A stretch of DNA of 64,000 nucleotides from Mucilaginibacter sp. (GTDB taxonomy: Bacteria > Bacteroidota > Bacteroidia > Sphingobacteriales > Sphingobacteriaceae): positions 62,001 through 126,000 of the forward strand of contig NZ_JANYGQ010000001.1 in assembly GCF_025359345.1 (NCBI RefSeq). The letters are read 5' to 3'. Position 1 is the first letter of the stretch, and every line of letters begins with the position of its first letter. Shown piece after piece: positions 46,561-54,612 of this stretch. The position numbers were made by a program, and so were the translations under genes. The notes under the pieces are model-generated. The model saw nothing but the letters and a program-made list of their open reading frames with translations, was not told the DNA's origin and did not search any database.

Positions 46561-48222
46561 ATGGCTGATCCTATAAATAAATTTCTACAAATTCATCACC
46601 GCGACAACGTATTGGTAGCGTTACAGGATATGCCCCGGGGAACCCCTATTCAATTTCGCGGGCAATCGTTCAGCTTAAAAACAGATGTGACTTCAAAACA
46701 CAAGTTTACTCTGGAGACTGTTAATGCCGGGCATGAGATATTTATGTACGGAGTTTTAGTAGGCAAAGCAACAGAACACATAGAGCAGGGGAGTGCAATA
46801 ACCGTTACTAACGTACACCATGCAACGGAAGACTTCAAATTGGGAGAACGCAAAACCGAATGGCGCAAACCCGATATATCAAACTTTTCTGATAAAATAT
46901 TTATGGGGTATCACCGCAACGATGGTGCTGTTGGCACTGCCAATTACTGGATTGTAGTGCCCCTGGTTTTTTGTGAGAACCGTAATATAGAGGTATTGAA
47001 AGAGGCCTTAACAGGAAAGCTCGGATTTAAAAAGGCCAAAAGTTATGAGACCGAAGTTGAGAGCCTTATTAATTTATACCAAGCCGGAAAATCGGTTGAG
47101 GAAATACTCCAGGTGGATCTGCAATCAGGAATCGAAGAATCGGCGTCAAAAAAGGTATTTAAAAACATTGACGGAATTAAATTCTTAAGTCATGATATGG
47201 GTTGCGGCGGTACCCGTACGGACTCGGATGCATTATGCGGGCTAATTGCAGGCTATGTTACCCATCCAAACGTAGCCGGTGCCACCATATTAAGTTTAGG
47301 TTGCCAGCACGCCCAGGCCGATATTCTTGTTAGCGAAATCAGGAAAAGAGATCCGGATTTTAATAAACCGCTGATCGTTCTGGAACAACAAAAAATAGGT
47401 ACAGAAAGTAAATTGTTGCAGGCTGCATTAAAAGAAACATTTGCTGGCCTGATGGAAGCCAACAAACTGGAGCGCCAACCCGCGCCTTTATCAAAGCTTT
47501 GTATCGGCATGGAATGCGGCGGTTCAGACGGTTTTTCAGGTATTTCTGCAAATCCTGCTTTGGGGTATGTTTCAGATATATTGGTTTCGTTGGGTGGAAG
47601 TGTAATACTGGCTGAATTTCCTGAATTATGCGGTGTTGAACAGGAGTTGAGCGACAGGTGTGTTGATGATGATACTGCATTAAAATTTATTGGGCTGATG
47701 CGGACGTATAATGCCCGTGCGGTAGAAGATGGTTCTGGATTTCATGCCAATCCCTCACCTGGAAATATTAAAGACGGTTTAATAACAGATGCAATAAAAT
47801 CAGCAGGGGCTGCAAAGAAGGGCGGTACTTCGCCGGTAACTGACGTTCTCGATTATCCGCAAAAGGTTACAAAAAGCGGGCTTAACCTTTTATGTACTCC
47901 CGGGAGCGATGTGGAAAGCACAACCGCAGAAGTTGGTTCGGGGGCAAACGTGGTGCTGTTTACTACTGGTTTGGGTACACCTACGGGTAACCCTGTTGCT
48001 CCGGTTATTAAAATTTCCACTAACACGAACGTTTACAAACGAATGCCGGATATTATTGACATTAATTGTGGTACCGTAGTAGAAGGGATGGAAACAATAC
48101 CACAGGCCGGCGAACGTATTTTGGATTTTGTGATAGAAGTGGCCAGCGGAAACATTCAACCAAAGGCAGTTTTGCTTGGGCAGGACGATTTTATTCCCTG
48201 GAAAAGAGGGGTTTCATTATAA
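46561..48222 (+). CDS. UxaA-family sugar-acid dehydratase, probable L-fuconate step
   Basis: A 553-residue protein of the altronate/galactarate dehydratase family: a SAF-like N-terminal domain (about 1-95) and a large domain with [66 protein letters not shown] and a C-terminal [20 protein letters not shown]. The family removes water from hexonates. With fucose permease, fucosidase, FAH hydrolase and fucose-type SDR around it, the natural substrate is L-fuconate rather than altronate; this is inference, since classical fuconate dehydratases belong to the enolase superfamily. No lactonase gene is visible in the cluster. Confidence 0.85.
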   Translation: MADPINKFLQIHHRDNVLVALQDMPRGTPIQFRGQSFSLKTDVTSKHKFTLETVNAGHEIFMYGVLVGKATEHIEQGSAITVTNVHHATEDFKLGERKTEWRKPDISNFSDKIFMGYHRNDGAVGTANYWIVVPLVFCENRNIEVLKEALTGKLGFKKAKSYETEVESLINLYQAGKSVEEILQVDLQSGIEESASKKVFKNIDGIKFLSHDMGCGGTRTDSDALCGLIAGYVTHPNVAGATILSLGCQHAQADILVSEIRKRDPDFNKPLIVLEQQKIGTESKLLQAALKETFAGLMEANKLERQPAPLSKLCIGMECGGSDGFSGISANPALGYVSDILVSLGGSVILAEFPELCGVEQELSDRCVDDDTALKFIGLMRTYNARAVEDGSGFHANPSPGNIKDGLITDAIKSAGAAKKGGTSPVTDVLDYPQKVTKSGLNLLCTPGSDVESTTAEVGSGANVVLFTTGLGTPTGNPVAPVIKISTNTNVYKRMPDIIDINCGTVVEGMETIPQAGERILDFVIEVASGNIQPKAVLLGQDDFIPWKRGVSL

Positions 48223-48232
48223 TTTACAAACG

Positions 48233-48997
48233 ATGTTCAGTTTAAAAGGGAAAATAGCGGTAATTACCGGCGGGGGTAGTGGAATAGGGAAGGCCATGTC
48301 ATTGCTTTTTGCACAACAAGGCGCACTGGTACATATTATTTAATTAGATGTGAATGGCGCCATTGAAACTGTTAAAGAAATTAAAGCTAACAAGGGGGAC
48401 GCACAATATCATACTTGTGATGTTAGTAAACAGGAACAAGTTATAGCTGTTTTCAAAAAAATCGGCGCAGTGGATATCCTCATTAATAACGCGGGTATTG
48501 CGCATATTGGCCGGGCGGATACAACTAACGAAGAGGATTTTGACAGAGTTTACAACGTAAACGTAAAAGGCGTTTACAATTGCTTATATGCCGCAATTCC
48601 GATAATGAAATCAAACGGCGGCGGTGTCATCCTGAATACCGCGTCAATTGCTGCACACGTAGGTATTGTTGATCGTTTTGCCTATTCAACCAGCAAGGGG
48701 GCTATTTATGCTATGACCTTGTCGGTAGCGAGGGACTATTTGCATGATAACATCAGGTGCAACAGTATATCACCAGCAAGGGTCCATACCCCATTTGTGG
48801 ACGGGTTTATTGCAAAAAATTACCAGGGCCGCGAAGAAGAGATGTTCGATAAGCTATCTAAATCGCAGCCTATTGGGCGTATGGGTAAACCTGGAGAAGT
48901 CGCTACCCTTGCCTTGTATCTAAGTTCGGACGAGGCGGGATTTATAACAGGTACGGACTATCCCATCGACGGTGGTTTTATAACTTTAAACAACTAA
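48233..48997 (+). pseudogene. SDR interrupted by an in-frame stop, probable ketodeoxyfuconate dehydrogenase
   Basis: The reading from the ATG at 48233 gives [20 protein letters not shown] and continues to ALVHII, then TAA at 48341-48343 (codon 37), then in the same frame LDVNGAIETVKEI to the normal end at 48997. Family members carry an acidic residue here, so GAA to TAA or a similar single change is likely. The rest is intact, with NNAGIAHIG, NTASIAAHV, Tyr151-x-x-x-Lys155 and GTDYPIDGG. Restart at GTG 48350 would lack the NAD-binding loop. Its place suggests oxidation of 2-keto-3-deoxy-L-fuconate. A sequencing error or recoding cannot be excluded. Confidence 0.75.
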
Positions 48998-49002
48998 AAA
49001 TT

Positions 49003-50298
49003 ATGATAAAAAGACTCACCCTTTTGGCATTGCTGCTATACTGCTTTAGCGCAAACGCCCAGACAAAGTACAGCCCCACCGCCGACAACCTGGCGGCCCG
49101 CGAAAATTTTCAGGATATGAAATTCGGTATGTTCATCCATTGGGGTATATACAGCCAGTTAGGCGCCGGAGAATGGGTAATGCACGACAAAAATATTCCT
49201 TACAACAACTACAAACGCCTGGCCGACTTTTTTAACCCGCAAGCCTTTAATGCCAAAAAGTGGGTTGCATTTGCAAAACGGGCAGGTATGAAATACATTA
49301 CTATTACTTCGCGCCACCACGATGGTTTTAGCATGTTTGCAACAAAGTTTTCTCCTTATAACATTGTTGACGCGACGCCTTACCATAAAGATCCATTGAT
49401 GGAACTTGCACAGGAATGCCAGAAAGAAGGCATCGAACTGCACTTTTACTATTCACTGCTCGATTGGGGACGGCCCGATTATAATTTCGGAAGCCCAATT
49501 GTAAACGGAAAGCCCGTAAACGGCGATTGGGATAGCTATATCAAGTTTATGAAAGACCAGCTTACCGAACTGATCACTAAATATCCCGCGGTAAAAGGAA
49601 TTTGGTTCGACGGGGAATGGGAACGGCATTCAGTAAACTGGCACTTTGACGAGATTTACGGCTTGATTCATAAGCTCAATCCCGCAATAATGATTGGCAA
49701 CAATCACCACCTTGCACCAATTGACGGCGAAGATTTCCAGATGTTTGAAAAAGATTTACCCGGTAATAATACAACCGGCTTTAATAATGAACAATCAATT
49801 GGAGCGCTGCCATTAGAAACCTGCGAAACCATTAATGGTAGCTGGGGCTTTAATATAAACGACCGGAATTATAAATCTGTAAAACAGATCATCCATTACC
49901 TCGTAAATGCCGCAAGCAGAAACGCTAATTTTTTATTAAATATCGGCCCGATGCCAAACGGGAAAATTCAACCGGAATTTACGGATACGCTCACTGCAGT
50001 TGGCGCGTGGATGCAAAAGAATGGCCAAAGCATTTATGGAACAAGGGGTAATATCATACCTGCGCAGCAGTGGGGAGTTGTTACCGGCAAAAGTAAAACG
50101 CTGTATGTGCATATATTGGATATGCCGGAGCAACCCTATATTTTTCTGCCTTTGTTTAAAGGAAAGATTGAAAAAGTACGCGCATTAGCTGACGGTAGCA
50201 GCATAAAATACAAACAGGTGCCTGAAGGTGTTTTTGTGTACACCAATAACCTGAAGACCGACCCCAATGATACTATTATACAGATAACAACAGATTAA
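49003..50298 (+). CDS. Secreted GH29 alpha-L-fucosidase (copy 1)
   Basis: A 431-residue enzyme with signal peptide LLALLLYCFSANAQ and GH29 landmarks: MKFGMFIHWGIYSQLGAGEWVMH, YITITSRHHDGFSMFATKFSPYNIVDATPY, the nucleophile Asp203 in GIWFDGEW, and NANFLLNIGPMPNGKIQPEF. It would release L-fucose from glycans in the periplasm. It starts five bases after the broken SDR and nine bases before the FAH hydrolase, so it is part of the catabolic operon. Confidence 0.93.
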   Translation: MIKRLTLLALLLYCFSANAQTKYSPTADNLAARENFQDMKFGMFIHWGIYSQLGAGEWVMHDKNIPYNNYKRLADFFNPQAFNAKKWVAFAKRAGMKYITITSRHHDGFSMFATKFSPYNIVDATPYHKDPLMELAQECQKEGIELHFYYSLLDWGRPDYNFGSPIVNGKPVNGDWDSYIKFMKDQLTELITKYPAVKGIWFDGEWERHSVNWHFDEIYGLIHKLNPAIMIGNNHHLAPIDGEDFQMFEKDLPGNNTTGFNNEQSIGALPLETCETINGSWGFNINDRNYKSVKQIIHYLVNAASRNANFLLNIGPMPNGKIQPEFTDTLTAVGAWMQKNGQSIYGTRGNIIPAQQWGVVTGKSKTLYVHILDMPEQPYIFLPLFKGKIEKVRALADGSSIKYKQVPEGVFVYTNNLKTDPNDTIIQITTD

Positions 50299-50306
50299 TA
50301 TAACAA

Positions 50307-51152
50307 ATGAAGCTGATTAGATTTGGAGAACCTGGCAAAGAAAAAACAGGTGTGATCATCGACGGAAAAAAATACGATACCTCAACATTTGGTGAAGACT
50401 ATAACGAATATTTTTTTGAAACCAACGGCATAGCGCGCCTGGCTGATTTTATTGATAATAACGCGCTAACCCAGGTTGCTGATGATGAGCGTTTGGGCTG
50501 TCCCCTGGCAAGGCCATCCAAAATTGTTTGTATCGGGTTAAATTATGTTGATCATGCCAGGGAAACCAATGCCAGCCCACCAACGGAACCGGTAATTTTC
50601 ATGAAAGCCACAACCGCAATTGTTGGCCCGTTTGATGACATCATCATTCCCAAAAATTCGAAAAAGACCGATTGGGAAGTTGAACTGGCAGTTGTTATCG
50701 GCAAACAAGCGAGTTACGTAGCCGAAGCTGATGCAATGGATTATGTAGCAGGCTATGTATTGCATAACGATGTATCAGAACGTGAGTTCCAGATAGAACG
50801 CGGTGGAACCTGGGACAAGGGAAAAGGATGTGACACATTTGCACCTATTGGTCCTTTCTTCGCCACCAAAGATGAGATACCTGATCCGCAAAACCTTCGG
50901 TTATGGCTCAAGGTTAATGGTGAAATAATGCAGGATGGCAATACGAATAACTTCATCTTTAATATTCCTTTTCTAATTGCTTACACAAGCCAATTTATGA
51001 CGTTGTTACCGGGCGATATTATATCAACCGGAACGCCCGCGGGCGTAGGCCTCGGAATGAAACCACCTTTTTATCTTAAACCGGGTGATATAGTTGAGTT
51101 AGGGATTGACGGATTAGGAACTTCAAGACAGGCTGTAAAATCTTATGTTTAA
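50307..51152 (+). CDS. FAH-family hydrolase, probable 2,4-diketo-3-deoxy-L-fuconate hydrolase
   Basis: A 281-residue fumarylacetoacetate-hydrolase-fold protein: KIVCIGLNYVDHARETNASPPTEPVIFMK, WEVELAVVIGKQASYV (metal Glu), YVLHNDVSEREFQIERGGTWDKGKGCDTFAPIGPF (metal Asp) and GDIISTGTPAGVGLGMKPPFYLKPGD. In the non-phosphorylated fucose route such an enzyme splits the diketo acid to pyruvate and L-lactate. The lactate would feed the LutABC enzymes encoded nearby. Assignment to this substrate is by context. Confidence 0.88.
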   Translation: MKLIRFGEPGKEKTGVIIDGKKYDTSTFGEDYNEYFFETNGIARLADFIDNNALTQVADDERLGCPLARPSKIVCIGLNYVDHARETNASPPTEPVIFMKATTAIVGPFDDIIIPKNSKKTDWEVELAVVIGKQASYVAEADAMDYVAGYVLHNDVSEREFQIERGGTWDKGKGCDTFAPIGPFFATKDEIPDPQNLRLWLKVNGEIMQDGNTNNFIFNIPFLIAYTSQFMTLLPGDIISTGTPAGVGLGMKPPFYLKPGDIVELGIDGLGTSRQAVKSYV

Positions 51153-51238
51153 AACAGGCACACCTGTGAATTGTACAAAATGGTGCTTTTTGAAACGATA
51201 GCGCGGCTCAGCTTATAAATTAAAACAAGAACGATTAA

Positions 51239-52024
51239 ATGGATCTCCAGTTTAAAGATAAAATTATAATAGTAACCGGCGGCGCTAAAGGGATAGGTGC
51301 TGCCATTGTTAAATTGCTCGCCCAGGAGGGGGCTGTTCCCGTTATAGTGGGGCGCGATGAGAGCGACAATATGAAATTGGTAAACGAAATCCAAAATATT
51401 GGCGGCAACTGTTTTCAGGTTACGGCGGAGTTAATAAAGCCTGAAAGCTGCGCAATTGTTGTTGAAAAGGTGGTTAATAAATACGGGCGAATTGACGGAT
51501 TAGTAAACAATGCCGGCGTAAATGATGGTGTGGGCCTCGAAACCGGTGACTATGAAGGCTTTATGCTGAGCCTTCATAAAAACGTTGTTCACTATTACTT
51601 AATGGCACATTTTTCTTTACCATATTTAAAATTATCGCAGGGAGTGATCTTGAACATAGGTTCAAAAACTGCCGAAACAGGGCAGGGTGGAACATCAGCC
51701 TATGCGGCCTCAAATGGTGCCCGCAATGCGCTGACCAGGGAATGGGCCGTGGAGCTTTTACCTTATAAAATTCGTGTCAATTCAATAATAGTTGCTGAAT
51801 GTTGGACCCCGCTGTACGAAAGCTGGATAAACACGGTGCCAGACCCGGAACAAAAACTATTTGAGATAAAAGCTAAAATACCACTAGAGAACCGGATGAC
51901 AACCACGGAGGAGATCGCCAACACGGCTGTATTCCTGCTTTCGGAACGGTCAAGCCACACTACCGGGCAATTGATCCATGTTGATGGTGGCTACGTGCAC
52001 CTTGACAGGGCCTTGGGCAAATAA
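51239..52024 (+). CDS. SDR, probable L-fucose dehydrogenase
   Basis: A 261-residue SDR: VTGGAKGIGAAIVKLLAQEGA, VNNAGVNDGVGLE, LNIGSKTAETGQGGTSAYAASNGARNALTREWAVELLPYKIRVNSIIVAECWTPLYESWI. The Tyr-x-x-x-Lys site reads YAASN here, with Asn in place of Lys, while the nearby Ser is kept. It is otherwise like the fucose-dehydrogenase SDRs that turn L-fucose into L-fuconolactone with NAD(P). Whether Asn is normal for this subgroup I cannot tell. It is 86 bases after the FAH gene, and its stop at 52022 is followed in frame by an SDR tail. Confidence 0.82.
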   Translation: MDLQFKDKIIIVTGGAKGIGAAIVKLLAQEGAVPVIVGRDESDNMKLVNEIQNIGGNCFQVTAELIKPESCAIVVEKVVNKYGRIDGLVNNAGVNDGVGLETGDYEGFMLSLHKNVVHYYLMAHFSLPYLKLSQGVILNIGSKTAETGQGGTSAYAASNGARNALTREWAVELLPYKIRVNSIIVAECWTPLYESWINTVPDPEQKLFEIKAKIPLENRMTTTEEIANTAVFLLSERSSHTTGQLIHVDGGYVHLDRALGK

Positions 52025-52183
52025 ATATACCTTGACAATATACACCCCCTGGGTTATTGCCCCGAAGGTGATGTGATTGCCGATGTTTGTGTTTTCCTTA
52101 TTTCAGACAAAGCACGGTTTATTACGGGTTCAATTCTGCCCGTTAGCGGCTGGGCGGAATTAGGGTATAGATCATTAAGATAA
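52025..52183 (+). pseudogene. C-terminal remnant of another SDR
   Basis: Directly after the stop of the fucose-dehydrogenase gene and in the same frame, 52 sense codons read like the end of an SDR: NIHPLGYCPEGDVIADVCVF, then SDKARFITGSILPVSGWAELGYRSLR, closing with TAA at 52181-52183. There is no start codon or cofactor domain. This is the tail of a lost second SDR, joined here by deletion. Confidence 0.7.
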
Positions 52184-52343
52184 ATCATAGACTACACCGT
52201 CATACCGGGCAAAGTTTATCGCGGGGACTATTAACGTGAACTTTCTACGGCATAGATAAAACTATCTCCTTTTTAGTACCACAGGTTATATTCAATTCCT
52301 ATGAAAAGCTTAGCCAATTATTGGATGGGTACTAACCAGCCAA

Positions 52344-52355
52344 ACAAACGTTTGT
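52344..52355. promoter_or_regulatory. LacI-type palindrome, copy 1
   Basis: ACAAACGTTTGT (52344-52355) is a perfect 12-base palindrome with a central CG, the style of LacI/GalR operators. It is followed by GTCAAA. No LacI-family gene is in the window, so the binding protein would be encoded elsewhere. Confidence 0.45.
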
Positions 52356-52472
52356 GTCAAACTTCCCATAAAAATCCATTGTAGTTATTTCAGGACCAAT
52401 ACTTTAAACGCTAAATCGACATTGTTAAACGCTGGTTTTAGCCGGAGGGACTGTCGTTTATCAATCACAGCG

Positions 52473-52482
52473 CAAACGTTTG
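52473..52482. promoter_or_regulatory. LacI-type palindrome, copy 2
   Basis: CAAACGTTTG (52473-52482), followed by TGT, repeats the core of the first site 128 bp upstream in the same orientation. Paired sites at this distance could support looping by a tetrameric repressor. Confidence 0.45.
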
Positions 52483-52774
52483 TGTAAAAAAAATATTACG
52501 AATATGTTTTTTTTCAATAATTTCAGCTTTTGAAACTTATCCCCAATTTAATATTGTTTTTAAGCGATATTGCAAAATGGTCAAACAGGTAATTAAAAAG
52601 TGTCTTGGGGACAAATAACTACTGCGATCATTTTAATTGTCTTACACCTTATACACTTTGCGGATAGCTGATTTGGTAGAAACTTTTTAAAAAAATATAA
52701 GAAGTATCGATAGATATGTTAAGTTTATATAAATTTAGGCACAATTTTTAGAGCTATTGAAAAAGTTTCAGTTA

Positions 52775-53347
52775 ATGAATGATGATGAATTGATATCCCT
52801 TTTAAAAAAAGGGGATGAATTGTCTTTTACTGAAATTTACGATCGCTATTGGGACAAATTATACTTTATCGCTTATAAATTGCTTAAGGAGACCTGCGCT
52901 GCAGAAGAAATTGTGCAGGAAGTGTTTCTGACTTTATGGAAAAAAAAGGAGTCATTATCGATCAAATCGATAGCTCCTTACCTTGCCGCTATGACCCGTT
53001 ATGCAGTTTACCGCCACGCTGCTCAAATAAGAAATTCTAAACGACAGGAAAATTTATTGGGCATTCTAAATGTCGAAGCAATTTCAGAAATAGATATCAA
53101 TCAAAAAATTTTATTGGAAATCATTACGGACATGTCCAATAAACTACCTGGAAAATGTCGCCTGGTTTTTCAGTATAACAAATTACAGGACATGCCATTA
53201 GCTGAAGTTGCTGAAAACTTGAATATTTCCCAAAAAACAGCCGAAGGACACCTGACCAAGGCCCTGCGTGTAATCAGGGCAAATTTTGATGGCCCCATGA
53301 GCGACCTTTTACTTTTTATGCTGGTGATGCGGTTATTTATTAAATAA
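52775..53347 (+). CDS. ECF-type RNA polymerase sigma factor
   Basis: About 190 residues from the ATG at 52775 (a TTG at 52757 is the alternative and adds MKKFQL). Region 2: DELSFTEIYDRYWDKLYFIAYKLLKETCAAEEIVQEVFLTLWKKKESL. Region 4: LAEVAENLNISQKTAEGHLTKALRVIRANF. This is the Bacteroidota ECF group paired with FecR anti-sigma proteins and SusC-type receptors carrying a signalling domain. The FecR gene starts about 130 bases downstream. It would turn on the SusCD pair when the substrate binds the receptor. Confidence 0.92.
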   Translation: MNDDELISLLKKGDELSFTEIYDRYWDKLYFIAYKLLKETCAAEEIVQEVFLTLWKKKESLSIKSIAPYLAAMTRYAVYRHAAQIRNSKRQENLLGILNVEAISEIDINQKILLEIITDMSNKLPGKCRLVFQYNKLQDMPLAEVAENLNISQKTAEGHLTKALRVIRANFDGPMSDLLLFMLVMRLFIK

Positions 53348-53481
53348 ATCCGGCTATCCTGTTTCCCTGTTAAACAAGTTATTTTTATTGTAGGAAAAAA
53401 AACGCAGAAGTTTTCAATTTCGGGCAAGGGTATTTATCTCTTTTTTGACTCTATAGTTGTAAAAGCGGCATACTTAGCCAG

Positions 53482-54468
53482 ATGAATAAGAAAGAACTAC
53501 AACAATTAGCAGCAAAATACCTGGGCGGTGAGGCATCGGCGGAGGAGAAAAACTTGCTTGAGCAATGGTATAATACAGTCCATGATGATGAGGTCGTAAA
53601 TGTTTCCATTGAACGCCCGGAATCGGAAGCAGATATTAAACAACGGATATTCGAGAATCTCCAGCTAAAAATAAACGAGGTTCCCCCCATACGTAAACAC
53701 CCCGGCTCAGTTAGGCGGATGGTTGTTTATATTGTTTCTGTTGCCGCTACCGTCATTTTTATCGCCTCGAGCCTTGCTTGGTATTTCAACTGGTTGAATC
53801 CAGCTGGTGATAAAGCGAATACACATATTGCTAAGATAGTTGCACCCCGGATTATGGAGGTGACATTGCCTGATGGTTCAAAAGTTTGGCTTAGTGCCCA
53901 TTCAATATTTAAATACCCTAAAGTTTTTTTGGGGAAAACCCGCCAGGTTGAATTAGTGGAAGGCCGGGCATTTTTTGATGTAAAACATCAAAGTGATCAT
54001 CCTTTTATTGTAAAAACCGAAAGCCTGAATATAACGGTACTTGGGACGTCGTTCGATGTAAGCGCTAATCAAAAAGCAGGAACAACTAAAGTTAGCGTAG
54101 TGAGCGGGAAGGTAGGCGTTACTTTTAACGGTAAACGCAATCAGCATGCTATTATGCTGTTGCCAAAACAACAGATTGTTCTATCTAATGCTAATAATCA
54201 AATAAAAAAAGAACCGGCGCAGGAAGCAGTTGTGAATTTATGGTGTAAAAGCCCGCTTGTTTTTGAGCAGGAGAATTTGAACAATATATTCAAGGCATTA
54301 GAAAAGCAATACAACACACGCATTACTGTAGATAATAAACAATTGCTCGATGAGCGTATATCTATAACATTAAGCAATCAACACTTAGATACCATTATGG
54401 CAATTTTAAGCTTCACCAAACATTTTAAATATCAGATAGCCAATGACAGCACTGTAGTTATTAAATAA
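53482..54468 (+). CDS. FecR family anti-sigma factor
   Basis: A 328-residue protein with a cytosolic N-terminal part (LAAKYLGGEASAEEKNLLEQWYN), one membrane helix (about 78-97: VVYIVSVAATVIFIASSLAWYF), a periplasmic FecR domain (about 115-215: LPDGSKVWLSAHSIFKYPKVFLGKTRQVELVEGRAFFDV, VLGTSFDVSAN) and a C-terminal DUF4974 domain (about 255-328: FEQENLNNIFKALEKQYNTRITVDNKQL). It would hold the sigma factor until signalled by the SusC protein downstream. Confidence 0.93.
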   Translation: MNKKELQQLAAKYLGGEASAEEKNLLEQWYNTVHDDEVVNVSIERPESEADIKQRIFENLQLKINEVPPIRKHPGSVRRMVVYIVSVAATVIFIASSLAWYFNWLNPAGDKANTHIAKIVAPRIMEVTLPDGSKVWLSAHSIFKYPKVFLGKTRQVELVEGRAFFDVKHQSDHPFIVKTESLNITVLGTSFDVSANQKAGTTKVSVVSGKVGVTFNGKRNQHAIMLLPKQQIVLSNANNQIKKEPAQEAVVNLWCKSPLVFEQENLNNIFKALEKQYNTRITVDNKQLLDERISITLSNQHLDTIMAILSFTKHFKYQIANDSTVVIK

Positions 54469-54612
54469 AACCATCCGGACTTAGCAGCTAAGAAAAGGAA
54501 TAAAACCGGGAACACTTCGAATGTCCCCGGAAATAAGAGCAGCCCCTGCATATATGCTTGAGACCCATATACAGACGGCTTTAGTTTAACAGATTTATTA
54601 AACCAAACAAAT

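Larger units (their letters stand above)
52184..52774. other. AT-rich regulatory region upstream of sigma/FecR/SusCD locus
   Basis: About 590 bases without a gene. Two copies of CAAACGTTTGTGT stand 128 bp apart, listed separately. The region downstream of the second is rich in A/T runs. The promoter of the sigma gene must lie here; no convincing -33/-7 pair is assigned. Confidence 0.4.
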
